64,000 bases of DNA from Thermodesulfovibrio sp. 3462-1 (GTDB taxonomy: Bacteria; Nitrospirota; Thermodesulfovibrionia; Thermodesulfovibrionales; Thermodesulfovibrionaceae): positions 868,001 to 932,000 of the forward strand of contig NZ_CP144374.1 of NCBI RefSeq assembly GCF_040451425.1, in the 5' to 3' direction. Below the pieces are notes generated by a model. It was not told where the DNA came from, did not search any database, and saw only the letters and a program-made list of their open reading frames with translations. The position numbers were made by a program, and so were the translations under genes. Shown here one piece after another: positions 18,058-27,848 of this stretch. Each line of letters opens with the position of its first letter. The first letter of the stretch is position 1.

Positions 18058-20040
18058 ATGTTTAAGAAAATCCAAAATTTAATGGGTTCTTTTTCATTGA
18101 GTAAAAAAATATTTATTTTTTCAATGATATCAATTCTTATAGTTTATTCTGCGGTTGCTTTTGTTATTTATTTACAAACAAAATCAAAAATTGAAAATTA
18201 CAATGTTAATGCTCTGAAGCGTGAGGTAAATTTTGTAAAGGAGCAGATTGCCTGTTTTGATGAAGCTGCTAAGGATTCTGCTGAAAAGTTCATGAAGATT
18301 TTTCAAAGTATGCTCCCGCAGGGTCCGGCTGCAATTAAGCCGGATAATTCAATTCCAGACAAGTTTACAGCACTTACAGGTGGTTCAGTTGCAACAATAT
18401 TTAAAAGACAGGGCGATGATTTTTTAAGAATTGCTACATCACTTAAAAAAGAGGATGGTACAAGAGCAGTTGGAACAACTCTTGACAGAAATCATCCAGC
18501 CTATCAATTGCTTTTAAAAGGTGAAACCTATATTGGTAAAGCAACACTTTTTGGAAAAGATTACATGACAAAATATGTTCCTGTTAAGGATGCATCCGGC
18601 AGTGTAGTAGGAGTTTTATTCATAGGATTTGATATAACAAAAACAATGAAACATCTTAAAGATTTTATTCGTTCCATTAAAGTTGGAAAAACTGGTTATA
18701 TGTATGTTCTTGATGGAAAAGGCACACTTATAGTGCATCCTGCCTTAGAAGGTAAAAACATGATAGATTCAAAAGATGCTAAAGGAAGAGAGTTTATAAA
18801 AGAAATTGTTGAGAAAAAAGAAGGAGTAATTTATTATCCATGGAAAAATCCAGGAGAAACCTCTGCAAGACAGAAAGTTGTTGCCTATACAAATTATCCT
18901 TCATGGGGATGGATAATTGCCTCAGGAAGTTATGTTGAAGATATAGCAAGCGAGGTAGCTTATATAAGAAATCTTATGTGGGCTGTAAATATAATCGCTG
19001 CAATAGCAGTAGCCTTGTTAATATTTGTTGTAACACAGAGGGCATTAAAGCCTATACCTGACATGGCACAAAAGCTTGAAGAAGTTGCAAAAGGAGATTT
19101 CAGCACAATAGGATTTGGTAAAGGTTACAGAACAAGAAAAGATGAAGTTGGCCTTATTGCAAGGTCTGTTATAAAAGTGGAAGAGTTTACACAGCAACTT
19201 GTCCGAAATATTAAAAATTCAGCATCAATACTTCAGTCGGTAATCGGTGCACTGGAGGCAAATATTGAGAATGTCAAAGCAAAAACAAATGAGCAAACTT
19301 CACAGGCACATCAGATTGCAACTGCTGCTGAGCAGATGAGTCAGACAATAACAGACATTGCAAAAAATGCTGCATTAGCCTCTGATCTTGCAACTGAAAG
19401 TATGAATGTAGCAAAAGAAGGGCAGGGTCTTGCTGAGAATTCAATGAAAACAGTTCAATCAGCAAATCGTTCAACAGTGGAGCTTAAAAAGACTATAAAT
19501 GCTTTAAACACCAGAGTTGAAGAAATTGGAGATATTGTTACAGTTATTAAAGACATTGCTGATCAAACAAATCTTCTTGCTTTGAATGCAGCAATTGAAG
19601 CAGCAAGGGCAGGTGAGCAAGGTCGCGGGTTTGCAGTAGTTGCTGATGAGGTAAGAAAACTTGCAGAGCGAACAATTAAAGCAACTGAAGAAATAGCACA
19701 GAAAATAACTGCAGTTCAGACTGAATCAAAAGAAAGTTTAAAAAGCATGGATGTCACTGCCCGTGAAGTAGCCGAAGCCCTGAAAGCATTAAATGAAGTA
19801 AAAAAATCATTAAATAAAATTGCTGAGCATTCTTTAAAGGTAAAAGATCAGATAACACAGATAGCAACTGCAACAGAAGAGCAATCGTCAGCCTCTGATG
19901 AAGTTGCCCGTTCAGCAGAGCGTTCAAGCATGCTTGCACAGGAAGTGAAAAATACAACAGAGGCGGTGGTACAGGAAGTTGAAAATCTGAATGATGTAAT
20001 AAAAAGGCTTGCAGAGGCAATTAGAGGTGTAAAAGTTTAG
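18058..20040 (+). CDS. Methyl-accepting chemotaxis protein with periplasmic Cache domain
   Basis: A 660-residue chemoreceptor. A transmembrane helix at ~18-40 is followed by a periplasmic sensor of the Cache type (~45-300, with [28 protein letters not shown] and [19 protein letters not shown]), a second helix (~303-326), a HAMP linker (~327-385) and a cytoplasmic signalling coiled coil. The hairpin tip that contacts CheA/CheW is visible as [20 protein letters not shown] followed by [18 protein letters not shown]. There is no C-terminal CheR-docking pentapeptide. The ligand is unknown. A strong Shine-Dalgarno (GGGGAGGGAG) precedes the ATG. The next gene starts on its stop codon, an unusual pairing with an alcohol dehydrogenase. 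Confidence 0.95.
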   Translation: MFKKIQNLMGSFSLSKKIFIFSMISILIVYSAVAFVIYLQTKSKIENYNVNALKREVNFVKEQIACFDEAAKDSAEKFMKIFQSMLPQGPAAIKPDNSIPDKFTALTGGSVATIFKRQGDDFLRIATSLKKEDGTRAVGTTLDRNHPAYQLLLKGETYIGKATLFGKDYMTKYVPVKDASGSVVGVLFIGFDITKTMKHLKDFIRSIKVGKTGYMYVLDGKGTLIVHPALEGKNMIDSKDAKGREFIKEIVEKKEGVIYYPWKNPGETSARQKVVAYTNYPSWGWIIASGSYVEDIASEVAYIRNLMWAVNIIAAIAVALLIFVVTQRALKPIPDMAQKLEEVAKGDFSTIGFGKGYRTRKDEVGLIARSVIKVEEFTQQLVRNIKNSASILQSVIGALEANIENVKAKTNEQTSQAHQIATAAEQMSQTITDIAKNAALASDLATESMNVAKEGQGLAENSMKTVQSANRSTVELKKTINALNTRVEEIGDIVTVIKDIADQTNLLALNAAIEAARAGEQGRGFAVVADEVRKLAERTIKATEEIAQKITAVQTESKESLKSMDVTAREVAEALKALNEVKKSLNKIAEHSLKVKDQITQIATATEEQSSASDEVARSAERSSMLAQEVKNTTEAVVQEVENLNDVIKRLAEAIRGVKV

Positions 20041-21077
20041 TGAGAGTAGCAAAACTTTATAGATTTGGTGAGATAAAAATAGAGGAAATGCCTGTTCCTG
20101 AGCCAGGACCAAGAGATGCTCTTGTTAAAGTGAAAGCCTGTGGAATATGCTCTGGTGATATAATGCCGTGGTATATTGAAAAAAAAGCACCCCTTGTTTT
20201 AGGTCATGAAATTTCAGGAGAAATTGTAAAAATTGGAGAAGAAATTAAATCAGAAATTTTTTTGAAAGAAGGAGACAGGGTAGCAGTGCACCATCATGCA
20301 CCATGCATGGGTTGTTTTTACTGTAAACGTGGTGATTTTGTTCAATGTGAGACATGGAGAAAATCGAAAATTATTCCAGGAGGGATGGCTGAATACATAG
20401 TTGTTCCTGAAGTGAATTTAAGAAACGATACTTTGAAACTTCCAGACTCTCTATCCTTTGAACAGGGAGCTCTGGTTGAGCCAGTTGCATGCGTTGTCAA
20501 ATCTTTAAAAAGAGCTAATATAAAAAAAGGTGATACAGTGCTTGTAATTGGGCTTGGTGTAATGGGGCAGATACACATTATGCTTGCAAGACAGTTTGGT
20601 GCCCAAAAAGTTATAGGTGCGGACATGGTTTCTTTCAGGCTTGAAAAAGCTATGAAAGCTGGTGCAGATCATGTAATTGATGTTTCCCGGGAAGATATTT
20701 ATGAAGAACTGAAGAATTTAACCGATGGATTAATGGCTCAGGCAGTTATAATTGGACCTGGAAGCGTAGATGTGATAACAAATTCTTTAAGGCTTGTTTC
20801 ACGAGGTGGAACTCTTTTAATATTTACTCCAACTTCGCCTGAACAGAAACTATGTTTTTCAGTAAACGATATTTATTTCAATGATATCTCTATTACAACA
20901 AGTTACTCCTGCGGACCTGATGATACGAAAGAGGCTTTAAAATTCATAGAAAATGGCATAGTTGATTCTAATGTTCTCATTACCCATAGATTCCCTATTG
21001 AAAAAGTTAATGAGGCTTATGAAATTACGGCAATGGCAAAAAATTCATTAAAGTGCATGATATTGTTAAATAGCTAA
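20040..21077 (+). CDS. Zinc-dependent medium-chain alcohol dehydrogenase family protein
   Basis: A 345-residue MDR-family NAD(P)-dependent dehydrogenase. The catalytic zinc site is suggested by KACGICSGDIM (Cys near residue 37) and GHEISGE; the structural zinc cysteines are CMGCFYCKRGDFVQC (~85-100); the nucleotide-binding motif is VLVIGLGVMGQ (~170). The family includes sorbitol, threonine and alcohol dehydrogenases, and the substrate cannot be assigned. It starts with GTG sharing one base with the chemoreceptor's TAG, so the two are cotranscribed. Its 3' end overlaps the convergent radical SAM gene by 12 bases. Confidence 0.88.
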   Translation: MRVAKLYRFGEIKIEEMPVPEPGPRDALVKVKACGICSGDIMPWYIEKKAPLVLGHEISGEIVKIGEEIKSEIFLKEGDRVAVHHHAPCMGCFYCKRGDFVQCETWRKSKIIPGGMAEYIVVPEVNLRNDTLKLPDSLSFEQGALVEPVACVVKSLKRANIKKGDTVLVIGLGVMGQIHIMLARQFGAQKVIGADMVSFRLEKAMKAGADHVIDVSREDIYEELKNLTDGLMAQAVIIGPGSVDVITNSLRLVSRGGTLLIFTPTSPEQKLCFSVNDIYFNDISITTSYSCGPDDTKEALKFIENGIVDSNVLITHRFPIEKVNEAYEITAMAKNSLKCMILLNS

Positions 21078-22256
21078 ACTGTATTGCTCAATTGTATGCT
21101 TGAAATTTTGTATGAGATTTTTATTTCCGTAATACTTGTCTCCAATTGTTATAAAATGCTTTGCTCTTTTTATTACAACACCAAGATTTTTGAGTCCTTC
21201 AAGAGTTAAAGAAGTTGTTTTTCTTGCTTTTAAGATTCTTTTTGCAGATGTGATTCCTATCCCGGGCACTCTGAGAATTGTTTCAAAACAAGCTGTTTCG
21301 ATCTCAACAGGAAATAAATGAATATTCCTTAAAGCCCAATCAAGCTTTGGATCTATTTTTTCATTTAAAAAAGGTTTTTCTTCTGAAACAATTTCTTTAA
21401 CCTGAAATCCATAATATCTTATAAGCCAGTCAGCCTGATAGAGTCTGTGCTCTTTAAGGATGGGTGGTTTTTGAATCTGTGGAAGTCTTGGATCATCATT
21501 TACAGGAATATATGCAGAGAAATAAACTCTTTTAAGCCTCTGATTGTTTTTATAAAGATTTTCACAGAGTTGAAGAATTTCATAATCTGTATCTGGAGTT
21601 GCTCCAACAATCAACTGAGTTGTATGGCTTTTTGCTCCTTTGTCAGTATTTTCAATTATTTTGTTTATTTTTTCAATTGCACAAAGAATGGAAATCAATT
21701 TTTTCTGAGGAGCAATCAATGAAAGAGACTGCTGTGTTGGTAATTCCAGATTTATACTTACTCTGTCTGCCAGTTTAACTGCTTCAGCAATAGCAGTTTC
21801 TTCTGAATCAGGAATTATTTTTAAATGAATATATCCTTTGAATTGATATTTAATTCTTAAAATTTTTACTGCATCAATCATCATCTGCATTGTTTTGTCA
21901 GGACTGCTAATTATACCCGAACTTAGAAAAACTCCTTCAATTTGCCTGTTTCTGTAAAACTCATAGGCAACTCTTGCTAATTCTTCAGGCATAATAATAG
22001 TTCGTTGAATATCATTTCTTTTTCTATTTATGCAATAAGCACAATCATTTATACAGAAATTTGTAAGTAATACTTTAAGAAGGCGAATGCATCTTCCATT
22101 AGAGGTCCATATATTTTGTATTCCAAATTTTGAAAAAGTTTCTTTTTTTGAAAAGTTTTTTCTATCAAATGAAGGACAGCAGGATATATCAAATTTTGCG
22201 CCATTTGCAAGAATGGATAATTTTTCGTAAATATCAAGCGATTTCTTGACAAACAT
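21066..22256 (-). CDS. Putative DNA modification/repair radical SAM protein
   Basis: About 396 residues. The radical-SAM cluster motif is CINDCAYC (CX3CX2C; ~residue 68), followed by a TIM-barrel-like region (FLSSGIISSPDKTMQMM, GYIHLKIIPDSEE), and a C-terminal helix-hairpin-helix DNA-binding motif (ILRVPGIGITSAKRILKARK). This matches the family usually paired with an uracil-DNA-glycosylase-like partner (TIGR03916 type, from memory). That partner is not adjacent here. I choose the ATG at 22256 over an upstream GTG (22271), because the GTG lies inside an extended -10 box (TGT-TAAAAT) whose spacing predicts transcription starting at the ATG. Confidence 0.87.
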   Translation of the reverse strand: MFVKKSLDIYEKLSILANGAKFDISCCPSFDRKNFSKKETFSKFGIQNIWTSNGRCIRLLKVLLTNFCINDCAYCINRKRNDIQRTIIMPEELARVAYEFYRNRQIEGVFLSSGIISSPDKTMQMMIDAVKILRIKYQFKGYIHLKIIPDSEETAIAEAVKLADRVSINLELPTQQSLSLIAPQKKLISILCAIEKINKIIENTDKGAKSHTTQLIVGATPDTDYEILQLCENLYKNNQRLKRVYFSAYIPVNDDPRLPQIQKPPILKEHRLYQADWLIRYYGFQVKEIVSEEKPFLNEKIDPKLDWALRNIHLFPVEIETACFETILRVPGIGITSAKRILKARKTTSLTLEGLKNLGVVIKRAKHFITIGDKYYGNKNLIQNFKHTIEQYSLAI

Positions 22257-22261
22257 GAAAT

Positions 22262-22270
22262 ATTTTAACA
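22262..22270 (-). promoter_or_regulatory. Extended -10 promoter of the radical SAM gene (leaderless-type)
   Basis: The minus strand reads TGT TAAAAT followed by five bases and the ATG at 22256; no Shine-Dalgarno. This site decides the start codon of the radical SAM gene. Confidence 0.45.
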
Positions 22271-22278
22271 CTTTTTTA

Positions 22279-22308
22279 TTGACTAAAATAATGCTTTACT
22301 GGTAAAGT
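22279..22308 (+). promoter_or_regulatory. rpsU promoter with overlapping palindrome
   Basis: TTGACT (22279-22284), an 18-base spacer and TAAAGT (22303-22308) form a sigma-70-type promoter 40 bases before rpsU. A palindrome CTTTAC-TG-GTAAAG (22294-22307) covers most of the -10 box and could be an operator. Confidence 0.55.
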
Positions 22309-22348
22309 ATTTATTAAAATTCTAAAAAGAGAGGAGGGGAGCAACTGA

Positions 22349-22546
22349 ATGCCCTCTGTAAATGTTAAAGAGATGGATTCATTCGAGGCAGCATTGAAGA
22401 TGTTTAAAAAACAGTGCGAAAGAGAGGGAATACTTTCTGAAATCAAAAAAAGAGAACATTATGAAAAACCAAGCGTTAAAAGAAAGAAAAAGATTCTTGC
22501 TGCCAAGAAAAAATTAGCAAAAAAAATGAAAATGCTGTCAAAGTAA
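22349..22546 (+). CDS. rpsU: 30S ribosomal protein S21
   Basis: A 65-residue, very basic small-subunit protein. The N terminus ([26 protein letters not shown]) is the S21 signature and the C terminus is lysine-rich. S21 helps the 30S subunit base-pair with the Shine-Dalgarno sequence during initiation. A strong GAGGAGGGG precedes the ATG at about 9 bases. It is the first gene of the macromolecular-synthesis cluster (rpsU, then dnaG and rpoD), with a NIF3 gene inserted after it. A terminator hairpin directly follows, so expression of S21 and of the downstream genes is probably uncoupled in part. Confidence 0.96.
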   Translation: MPSVNVKEMDSFEAALKMFKKQCEREGILSEIKKREHYEKPSVKRKKKILAAKKKLAKKMKMLSK

Positions 22547-22567
22547 TTTAAAGTCCTGCTAATATGA

Positions 22568-22607
22568 ACGGAGATTCTGTAAAAATGGAATCTCCGTAAT
22601 TTTATTT
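22568..22607 (+). terminator. Rho-independent terminator after rpsU
   Basis: A perfect 10-bp stem ACGGAGATTC / GAATCTCCGT (22568-22577 with 22588-22597) and a 10-base loop, followed by AATTTTATTTT. It may allow partial read-through into the NIF3-dnaG-rpoD genes, as in other rpsU-dnaG-rpoD operons. Confidence 0.8.
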
Positions 22608-22625
22608 TAAATTTAAGGAGGATTC

Positions 22626-23582
22626 ATGAAACTGAGAGATTTATATAAAAAAGCTATTCAAACAGGGATTGAAAATGATCCAAGAGGTAAAGATGAAGTT
22701 TTAAAAGAACTTGCCAAAAGAAAAAAAGATTATGAAGCACTTCCTGAAAAAAAGAAAGAATTTTTTGATATAGAATCCCTTGAAAATCCATATAGTGATT
22801 CAAGAATACTTTTTGGAACAGGTGAGGAAGAGATTAAAACAATTATTGCTGGTATAGACATGGAAGTTGGAGAAGTTGTTTTAGCTCATTCTTTAAGGCA
22901 AAGTGGAAATAAAGTAGACCTGATTCTTTCCCATCATCCTGAAGGTGGAGCCTATGCAAGGCTTTTTGCAGTAATGCACATGCAGGCTGACATTCTTGGA
23001 AGATTCGGAGTTCCAATTAATATTGCTGAAAGTTTATTAGAGACGAGGATAAAAGAAGTAGAAAGAAAATTGATGCCAGTGAATCATACAAGGGCAGTTG
23101 ATGCTGCAAGACTTCTTAATATACCTTTTATGTGTCTTCATACGCCAGCAGACAATATGGTTGCTACCTATCTGCAAAAACTTTTTGATGAAAACAAGCC
23201 TTATACTCTGGAAGATGTCCTGGATTTGCTCTTAGAAATTCCTGAGTATAAAGAGGCTGAAAAAAATTGTGCAGGACCAAGGATTCTTATTGGAAGTAAG
23301 GAAAGAAAAGCAGGGAAAATATTTGTTGATATGACAGGTGGAACTGAGGGAGCAAAGGACATCTTTCAAAGCATGGCTTTAAGCGGAATAAATACAGTGG
23401 TAGCTATGCATTTAAGTGAAGAACATCGCAAAGAAGCAGAAAAAAATCATATAAATGTAGTAATTGCTGGACATATAGCAAGTGATACCCTTGGATTAAA
23501 TTTACTTCTGGATAAAATAACAGAAGGAGAGGATATCAAGATTTTAGAGTGCTCAGGTTTTAAGCGCTTTAGCAGGCATTAA
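22626..23582 (+). CDS. NIF3-family (NGG1p-interacting factor 3-like) metal-binding protein
   Basis: A 318-residue protein of the NIF3 type. Likely metal-binding residues are in DLILSHHPEGGA (~residue 103), CLHTPADN (~180) and VVIAGHIASD (~287), the histidine-rich pattern of the family's dinuclear centre. The N-terminal ~60 residues are an extra charged helical region. The function of the family is not established; hydrolase roles have been suggested. It has a Shine-Dalgarno (AAGGAGG) and sits between the rpsU terminator and dnaG, ending 9 bases before the dnaG start, so it is cotranscribed with the primase and sigma factor. Confidence 0.85.
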   Translation: MKLRDLYKKAIQTGIENDPRGKDEVLKELAKRKKDYEALPEKKKEFFDIESLENPYSDSRILFGTGEEEIKTIIAGIDMEVGEVVLAHSLRQSGNKVDLILSHHPEGGAYARLFAVMHMQADILGRFGVPINIAESLLETRIKEVERKLMPVNHTRAVDAARLLNIPFMCLHTPADNMVATYLQKLFDENKPYTLEDVLDLLLEIPEYKEAEKNCAGPRILIGSKERKAGKIFVDMTGGTEGAKDIFQSMALSGINTVVAMHLSEEHRKEAEKNHINVVIAGHIASDTLGLNLLLDKITEGEDIKILECSGFKRFSRH

Positions 23583-23591
23583 GCCTTTGCA

Positions 23592-25292
23592 ATGAATTAT
23601 CAAAAAATCTTAGAAGAGATTAAAAACAGATTAGATATTGTTGATGTTATCTCTGAATACATTGATTTAAAAAAAACTGGTCAAAATTACAAATCTCTCT
23701 GCCCTTTTCATCCGGAAAAAACTCCTTCATTTTTTGTAAATCCTTCAAAACAAATTTTTCATTGTTTTGGCTGCGGAAAAGGTGGAGATATTATTACTTT
23801 TGTTATGGAGTATGAAAAAGTTAGTTTCTCTGAAGCTATTTCAATTCTTGCAAAAAAAGCAGGTTTAGAATTTGAACCCTCTGAAAAAAGCTTTTCTTAC
23901 GCATCAAAAGAAAAGCTTTATGAAATATATGAGCAGGCCTTGCATTACTATATATCTCAATTAAAAAACTCTGAGAAGGCAAAACAGTATCTTAAAAGTA
24001 GAGGAATTAATGAACAAACTGTAGAAATTTTTAAAATTGGTTATGCTTCCGAGGAACGAAATTCTTTATACAATTTTTTAAAAGAAAAAGGTTTTGACGA
24101 AAGTTTAATTAATTCTTCTGGATTAGTTAACAACTCTTATGATTTTTTCAGAAACAGAATTATTATTCCAATTCAGGATTTAACAGGCAGAGTTATAGGA
24201 TTTGGAGGAAGACTCATTGAAAGGGCAGTAGAGCTTCCAAAATATATTAATTCGCCAGACACACCTATATTTAAAAAAGGAGAAAATCTCTTTGGATTCT
24301 GGCATGCAAAGCAATACATCAGGGAGAAAGGATATGTAATTGTAGTAGAAGGTTATATGGATGTAATTCTTTGTCATCAGTACGGGTTTAAAAACACAGT
24401 AGCACCCTTAGGTACAGCTCTTACTCAGGAACAATTAGAAAAGACAAAAAGAATTCTTAATAACTTAAAAAAATTTACCAATAAGATATTGTTAATATTT
24501 GATGGAGATGAAGCAGGAATTTTAGCTGCTCAGAGATCCCTAATGTCACTGTTTAATGGAGGATTCATAGTAAAAATAGTTTTATTACCTGAAAAAGAAG
24601 ATCCTGCCAGTTTCTTGCAAAAGTACGGAGAAAAGGCATTTAAAAACTATCTATCCAAAGCTTTATCTCCTGTTGATTTAATCATAAAGAGCTATCCACA
24701 AAAAAAATTAAATGAGGGAATTCGTAATTTTCTAAATATGTTGAGCTACCTTAAAGATCTGATATATCGTGATGAACTTTTAAAAGAACTTTCAGAAAAA
24801 ACTGGAATTAATGAAATAACTCTCAGAGAAGAACTTAAACAAATTATTTCCAATAAAACTTCTAAAAAAGAAAGAATTGATCTTAAAGCATATTCAGGTT
24901 CTAAAGAAGAAGAAATTCTTCTTCGTATAGTGCTTTCCTATCCTGAAAAAATCAATTATATACTTGAAAAAGTTAAAATTGAAGATTTTGAAATTCAGTC
25001 AATAAGAAATATTTTTTTAAAAATACAGGAATTACAAAGAAATAGCGAGTTCTCATTAAATAAACTATTAAATATGCTTGATGAAGAGGAAAAAGCTTTT
25101 ATTTCTAAATTGATAATGACCTCTGAGATTGATGAAGAATCAGTTATACAAAATATGAAAGACTGCATAAAAAAACTCGCACTTAAATCTATTGATAAAA
25201 AAATTAAAGAAGTTGCAAAATTAGGTGATGAAAAAAACCTTAATGAATTAATTAAAATAAGGAAAAGTATTATACGAAACTACAATGGATGA
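23592..25292 (+). CDS. dnaG: DNA primase
   Basis: A 566-residue bacterial primase that lays RNA primers at the replication fork. The N-terminal zinc ribbon is [12 protein letters not shown]...[11 protein letters not shown] (Cys37, His40, Cys58, Cys61). The TOPRIM core includes [17 protein letters not shown] (catalytic Glu) and [17 protein letters not shown] (Asp residues), with the RNA-polymerase-like basic region before it (GFGGRLIE). The C-terminal helicase-binding domain is present but shorter and less conserved. The ATG lies 9 bases after the NIF3 stop with no clear Shine-Dalgarno. The 3' end overlaps rpoD by 8 bases. Confidence 0.96.
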   Translation: MNYQKILEEIKNRLDIVDVISEYIDLKKTGQNYKSLCPFHPEKTPSFFVNPSKQIFHCFGCGKGGDIITFVMEYEKVSFSEAISILAKKAGLEFEPSEKSFSYASKEKLYEIYEQALHYYISQLKNSEKAKQYLKSRGINEQTVEIFKIGYASEERNSLYNFLKEKGFDESLINSSGLVNNSYDFFRNRIIIPIQDLTGRVIGFGGRLIERAVELPKYINSPDTPIFKKGENLFGFWHAKQYIREKGYVIVVEGYMDVILCHQYGFKNTVAPLGTALTQEQLEKTKRILNNLKKFTNKILLIFDGDEAGILAAQRSLMSLFNGGFIVKIVLLPEKEDPASFLQKYGEKAFKNYLSKALSPVDLIIKSYPQKKLNEGIRNFLNMLSYLKDLIYRDELLKELSEKTGINEITLREELKQIISNKTSKKERIDLKAYSGSKEEEILLRIVLSYPEKINYILEKVKIEDFEIQSIRNIFLKIQELQRNSEFSLNKLLNMLDEEEKAFISKLIMTSEIDEESVIQNMKDCIKKLALKSIDKKIKEVAKLGDEKNLNELIKIRKSIIRNYNG

Positions 25293-26568
25293 ACAAAAAG
25301 ATTTTTTCAATGAATTTATTGAAAAAGATGAAGATACTGATAAATCAGCACAAGTTTATGATTCTCTAAGGCTTTACTTTAAGTGTATTAGTGCCTTTCC
25401 TGTTTTGTCCAAACAGGAAGAAGAAAATATTGCAAAGATCATACATGATAAAAAGATGGAGTTAATAAAACAATTGCTTTATATTCCCTTTGTCCAGAAG
25501 AAAATCTATGCATTGAGTAATATTTTTTCAAAAGACCCTGAAAAAGCTAAAGAAATTCTTGATGAGGAAGACAACATTGATGTGGAGGAAATAAAAAAAA
25601 TATTTATTAATGTTTCAGAAAATATAAAGAAAATTATGCGAAGAAAAAAAACTACAAAAGAATTTTTAAAAAAAATATTTGATATTCCCTTGCGAGATGA
25701 GTTAATAAATATGTTTGTGGAAGAGCTTGATAAATTAAGCAAAGAAATCATAAAAGGGAAGGATTTAAAGAATGTTACAAGAATGTCAAATGAAGAATTT
25801 TTAAATCACTTCAAAGTTATAAAACAGACATTTAACGAATTCACAGAGGCTAAAAATAAAATGATAGAGTCAAACCTAAAGCTTGTTGTAAGTGTTGCGA
25901 AAAAATATACTGGCAGAGGATTAAGCCTTGAGGATTTAATTCAGGAAGGAAACATAGGTCTTATAAAAGCTATTGATAAATTCGAATATAAAAAGGGATT
26001 CAAATTCAGTACTTATGCCACATGGTGGATAAGACAATCACTCAGTAGAGCCTTGGCAGATCACTCAAAAACCATCAGAATTCCTGTGCATGTTATAGAC
26101 AGTATATGTAAAATAAATAAAGTATATCGTGAGTTATATCAAAATTTAGAAAATGAACCTGACATATATGAAATTTCATCGAATTTGAATCTATCCAGTG
26201 ATAAGATTGCAGAGCTTCTTGCAATAACTAAAGAGCCTATATCAATAGATATTTCATTTAGAGATGATGACTCTCAGTTAAAAGATTTCATAGAAGATGT
26301 AAATTCTCCAAATCCCTATGAAGAAGCATTAAATAACGATTTAAGATATTTAATTGAAAAAGTTTTTTCAATTTTAAGTGAAAGAGAAAAAGAAGTATTA
26401 ATGAAACGATTTGGAATAAATACGGAAAAACCAAAAAGTCTTGAAGAAGTGGGTAAAGAATTTTCTGTTTCAAGAGAAAGAGTAAGACAGATTGAAATGA
26501 GAGCCATGAGGAAATTAAAACGCCTATGCAGGCTTAAGTGGCTTAGAGATTTTATTAGAGACAGTTGA
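25285..26568 (+). CDS. rpoD: RNA polymerase primary sigma factor (RpoD type)
   Basis: A 427-residue sigma-70 factor. Region 1.2 begins near residue 25 ([21 protein letters not shown]), followed by a charged non-conserved region, then region 2 ([20 protein letters not shown], with the -10-binding helix [17 protein letters not shown]), region 3 and region 4 ([14 protein letters not shown], then the helix-turn-helix [20 protein letters not shown]). Region 1.1 is essentially missing, making it shorter than E. coli RpoD. Position after dnaG in the rpsU-dnaG-rpoD arrangement supports its role as housekeeping sigma. The frame overlaps dnaG by 8 bases. A CAU tRNA follows 48 bases downstream. Confidence 0.94.
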   Translation: MDEQKDFFNEFIEKDEDTDKSAQVYDSLRLYFKCISAFPVLSKQEEENIAKIIHDKKMELIKQLLYIPFVQKKIYALSNIFSKDPEKAKEILDEEDNIDVEEIKKIFINVSENIKKIMRRKKTTKEFLKKIFDIPLRDELINMFVEELDKLSKEIIKGKDLKNVTRMSNEEFLNHFKVIKQTFNEFTEAKNKMIESNLKLVVSVAKKYTGRGLSLEDLIQEGNIGLIKAIDKFEYKKGFKFSTYATWWIRQSLSRALADHSKTIRIPVHVIDSICKINKVYRELYQNLENEPDIYEISSNLNLSSDKIAELLAITKEPISIDISFRDDDSQLKDFIEDVNSPNPYEEALNNDLRYLIEKVFSILSEREKEVLMKRFGINTEKPKSLEEVGKEFSVSRERVRQIEMRAMRKLKRLCRLKWLRDFIRDS

Positions 26569-26616
26569 CTAATCTACCTTTATAAGGTTATAGTAATTTT
26601 GTAATGTATTTATTCA

Positions 26617-26689
26617 GGGCCCATAGCTCAGCGGCCAGAGCTACCGGCTCATAACCGGTTGGTCCCAGGTTCGAATCCTGGTGGGCCCA
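26617..26689 (+). tRNA. tRNA with CAU anticodon (elongator Met, or Ile2)
   Basis: A 73-nt cloverleaf: acceptor arms GGGCCCA/TGGGCCC, D arm GCTC...GAGC, anticodon arm ACCGG-CTCATAA-CCGGT with anticodon CAT (26650-26652), and T arm CCAGG-TTCGAAT-CCTGG. The 3' CCA is not encoded. The first pair is G-C and the anticodon stem lacks the three G-C pairs of initiators, so it is not the initiator. It may be elongator methionine or the lysidine-modified isoleucine tRNA; these cannot be separated safely by eye. Confidence 0.92.
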
Positions 26690-26712
26690 TCTTTTATAAG
26701 GAGATATAAAAG

Positions 26713-27453
26713 GTGAATGGAGAATTGGATACTCTTATAAAACTCCAAGAAATTGACTTCTTAATTCTTTCTTTAAAACAAAAACTTGAAATAATTCCTC
26801 TGGAAATAAAAAATTTTGAGAAAAAAATGCAGGAAATTGACAGACAATTTGAAAATGAAAACAAAAAAGTTATAAATTTAGAAAAAAAGAGAAAAGAAAA
26901 AGAAATTGAAATTGAAGATATTAACGACAAAATAAAAAAACTCAAAGAAAAAACATCTCAAATAAAAACAAATAAAGAATACCAGGCATTGTTAAAAGAA
27001 ATTGAATTAGTTCAAGAAAATTTAAAGAAAGAAGAAGAAAATCTTTTATTGATTTTATATGATCTTGATGAAGCAAAAAAGGTTCTTAAAGAAATAAAGG
27101 CAGACATTGATGCAAGAAAAAGAGAAATTGAAGACAATAAGAAGCAATTGGAAAAAGAAATTGATATCACAGCTCAGCAGATTGAAGAACTCAAAAAAGA
27201 AAGAAAAGAATTAATAAATAAATTGCCATCAGAGCTTTATGAAGAATACATAGAACTGATGAAAAAACATAAAGGATTAGCGGTTGCTCAGGTAAAAAAC
27301 TCAGTTTGTCAAGGTTGTTTTCTTCATATTCCGCCTCAGCTTTATGTAGAAATAAAATTAAATCAATCAATTTATCATTGCCCTCAATGCGGTAGATTTC
27401 TTTATTATAAACCTGATAAAAAATTAGAGCAGGCACAGGTTCAAACTCAGTGA
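26713..27453 (+). CDS. C4-type zinc-ribbon coiled-coil protein (CT398/YbgI-region type)
   Basis: A 246-residue protein with a long antiparallel coiled coil (residues ~5-180, heavily charged with Lys/Glu heptads) and a C-terminal zinc ribbon (CQGCFLHIPPQ ... YHCPQCGRFLYY, four cysteines). The domain pair is common and widely conserved, often near NIF3 and RNase H genes as here; the molecular role is unclear, with nucleic-acid or flagellar export-related roles proposed for relatives. It starts with GTG at 26713 preceded by AAGGAG. It overlaps the RNase H gene by 4 bases. Confidence 0.85.
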   Translation: MNGELDTLIKLQEIDFLILSLKQKLEIIPLEIKNFEKKMQEIDRQFENENKKVINLEKKRKEKEIEIEDINDKIKKLKEKTSQIKTNKEYQALLKEIELVQENLKKEEENLLLILYDLDEAKKVLKEIKADIDARKREIEDNKKQLEKEIDITAQQIEELKKERKELINKLPSELYEEYIELMKKHKGLAVAQVKNSVCQGCFLHIPPQLYVEIKLNQSIYHCPQCGRFLYYKPDKKLEQAQVQTQ

Positions 27454-27848
27454 AAGCCCGGCTTTACTGTGATGGTGCATCAAGGGGAAATCCTGGAAAT
27501 GCAGGCATTGGATGTTTGATTATTTTAGATAACAAAAAAATAGCGATATCAGAATACATTGGAAAAACAACAAATAATGTAGCAGAATACACAGCATTAA
27601 TCAGAGGATTACAGGAAGCATTAAACCAGAAAGCAGAAGAAATAGAAATTTTTTCAGACAGTGAACTCCTTGTGCGTCAAATAAAAGGAGTCTATAAAGT
27701 AAGAAATAAAAATTTAATACCACTTTATGAAAAAGTTAGAGAACTTTTAAGCAGATTTAAAAAATATCAGATATCGCATATTTACAGGGAAGAGAACTCT
27801 TTAGCAGATAAACTTGCAAAAGAAGCATCATGCAAACAAAAAGAGTAA
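27450..27848 (+). CDS. Ribonuclease HI family protein
   Basis: A 132-residue RNase H-fold nuclease that would cut the RNA strand of RNA-DNA hybrids. Catalytic residues are visible: Asp in YCDGASRGNPG (residue 8), Glu in NNVAEYTALIRGL (~46), Asp in IFSDSELLVRQIKG (~70) and the C-terminal Asp in ENSLADKLAKEA. It belongs to the shorter group without the basic protrusion of E. coli RNase HI. GTG start overlapping the upstream stop (GTGA), and its own end overlaps the TtuA-like gene by 19 bases, so translation is coupled on both sides. Confidence 0.92.
   Translation: MKARLYCDGASRGNPGNAGIGCLIILDNKKIAISEYIGKTTNNVAEYTALIRGLQEALNQKAEEIEIFSDSELLVRQIKGVYKVRNKNLIPLYEKVRELLSRFKKYQISHIYREENSLADKLAKEASCKQKE

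Noticed and set aside
17952-18059. N-terminal extension of the cupin protein to 18059
   Set aside because: The extension is AT-rich, has no ribosome site, includes the likely promoter and runs into the chemoreceptor start.
22294-22307. The rpsU palindrome as a transcription terminator of the upstream region
   Set aside because: The 6-bp AT-rich arms with a 2-base centre cannot form a stable hairpin, and there is no T-run; an operator is more plausible.
26617-26689. Initiator tRNA-fMet
   Set aside because: The acceptor begins with a G-C pair and the anticodon stem is ACCGG/CCGGT, without the three consecutive G-C pairs of initiators.
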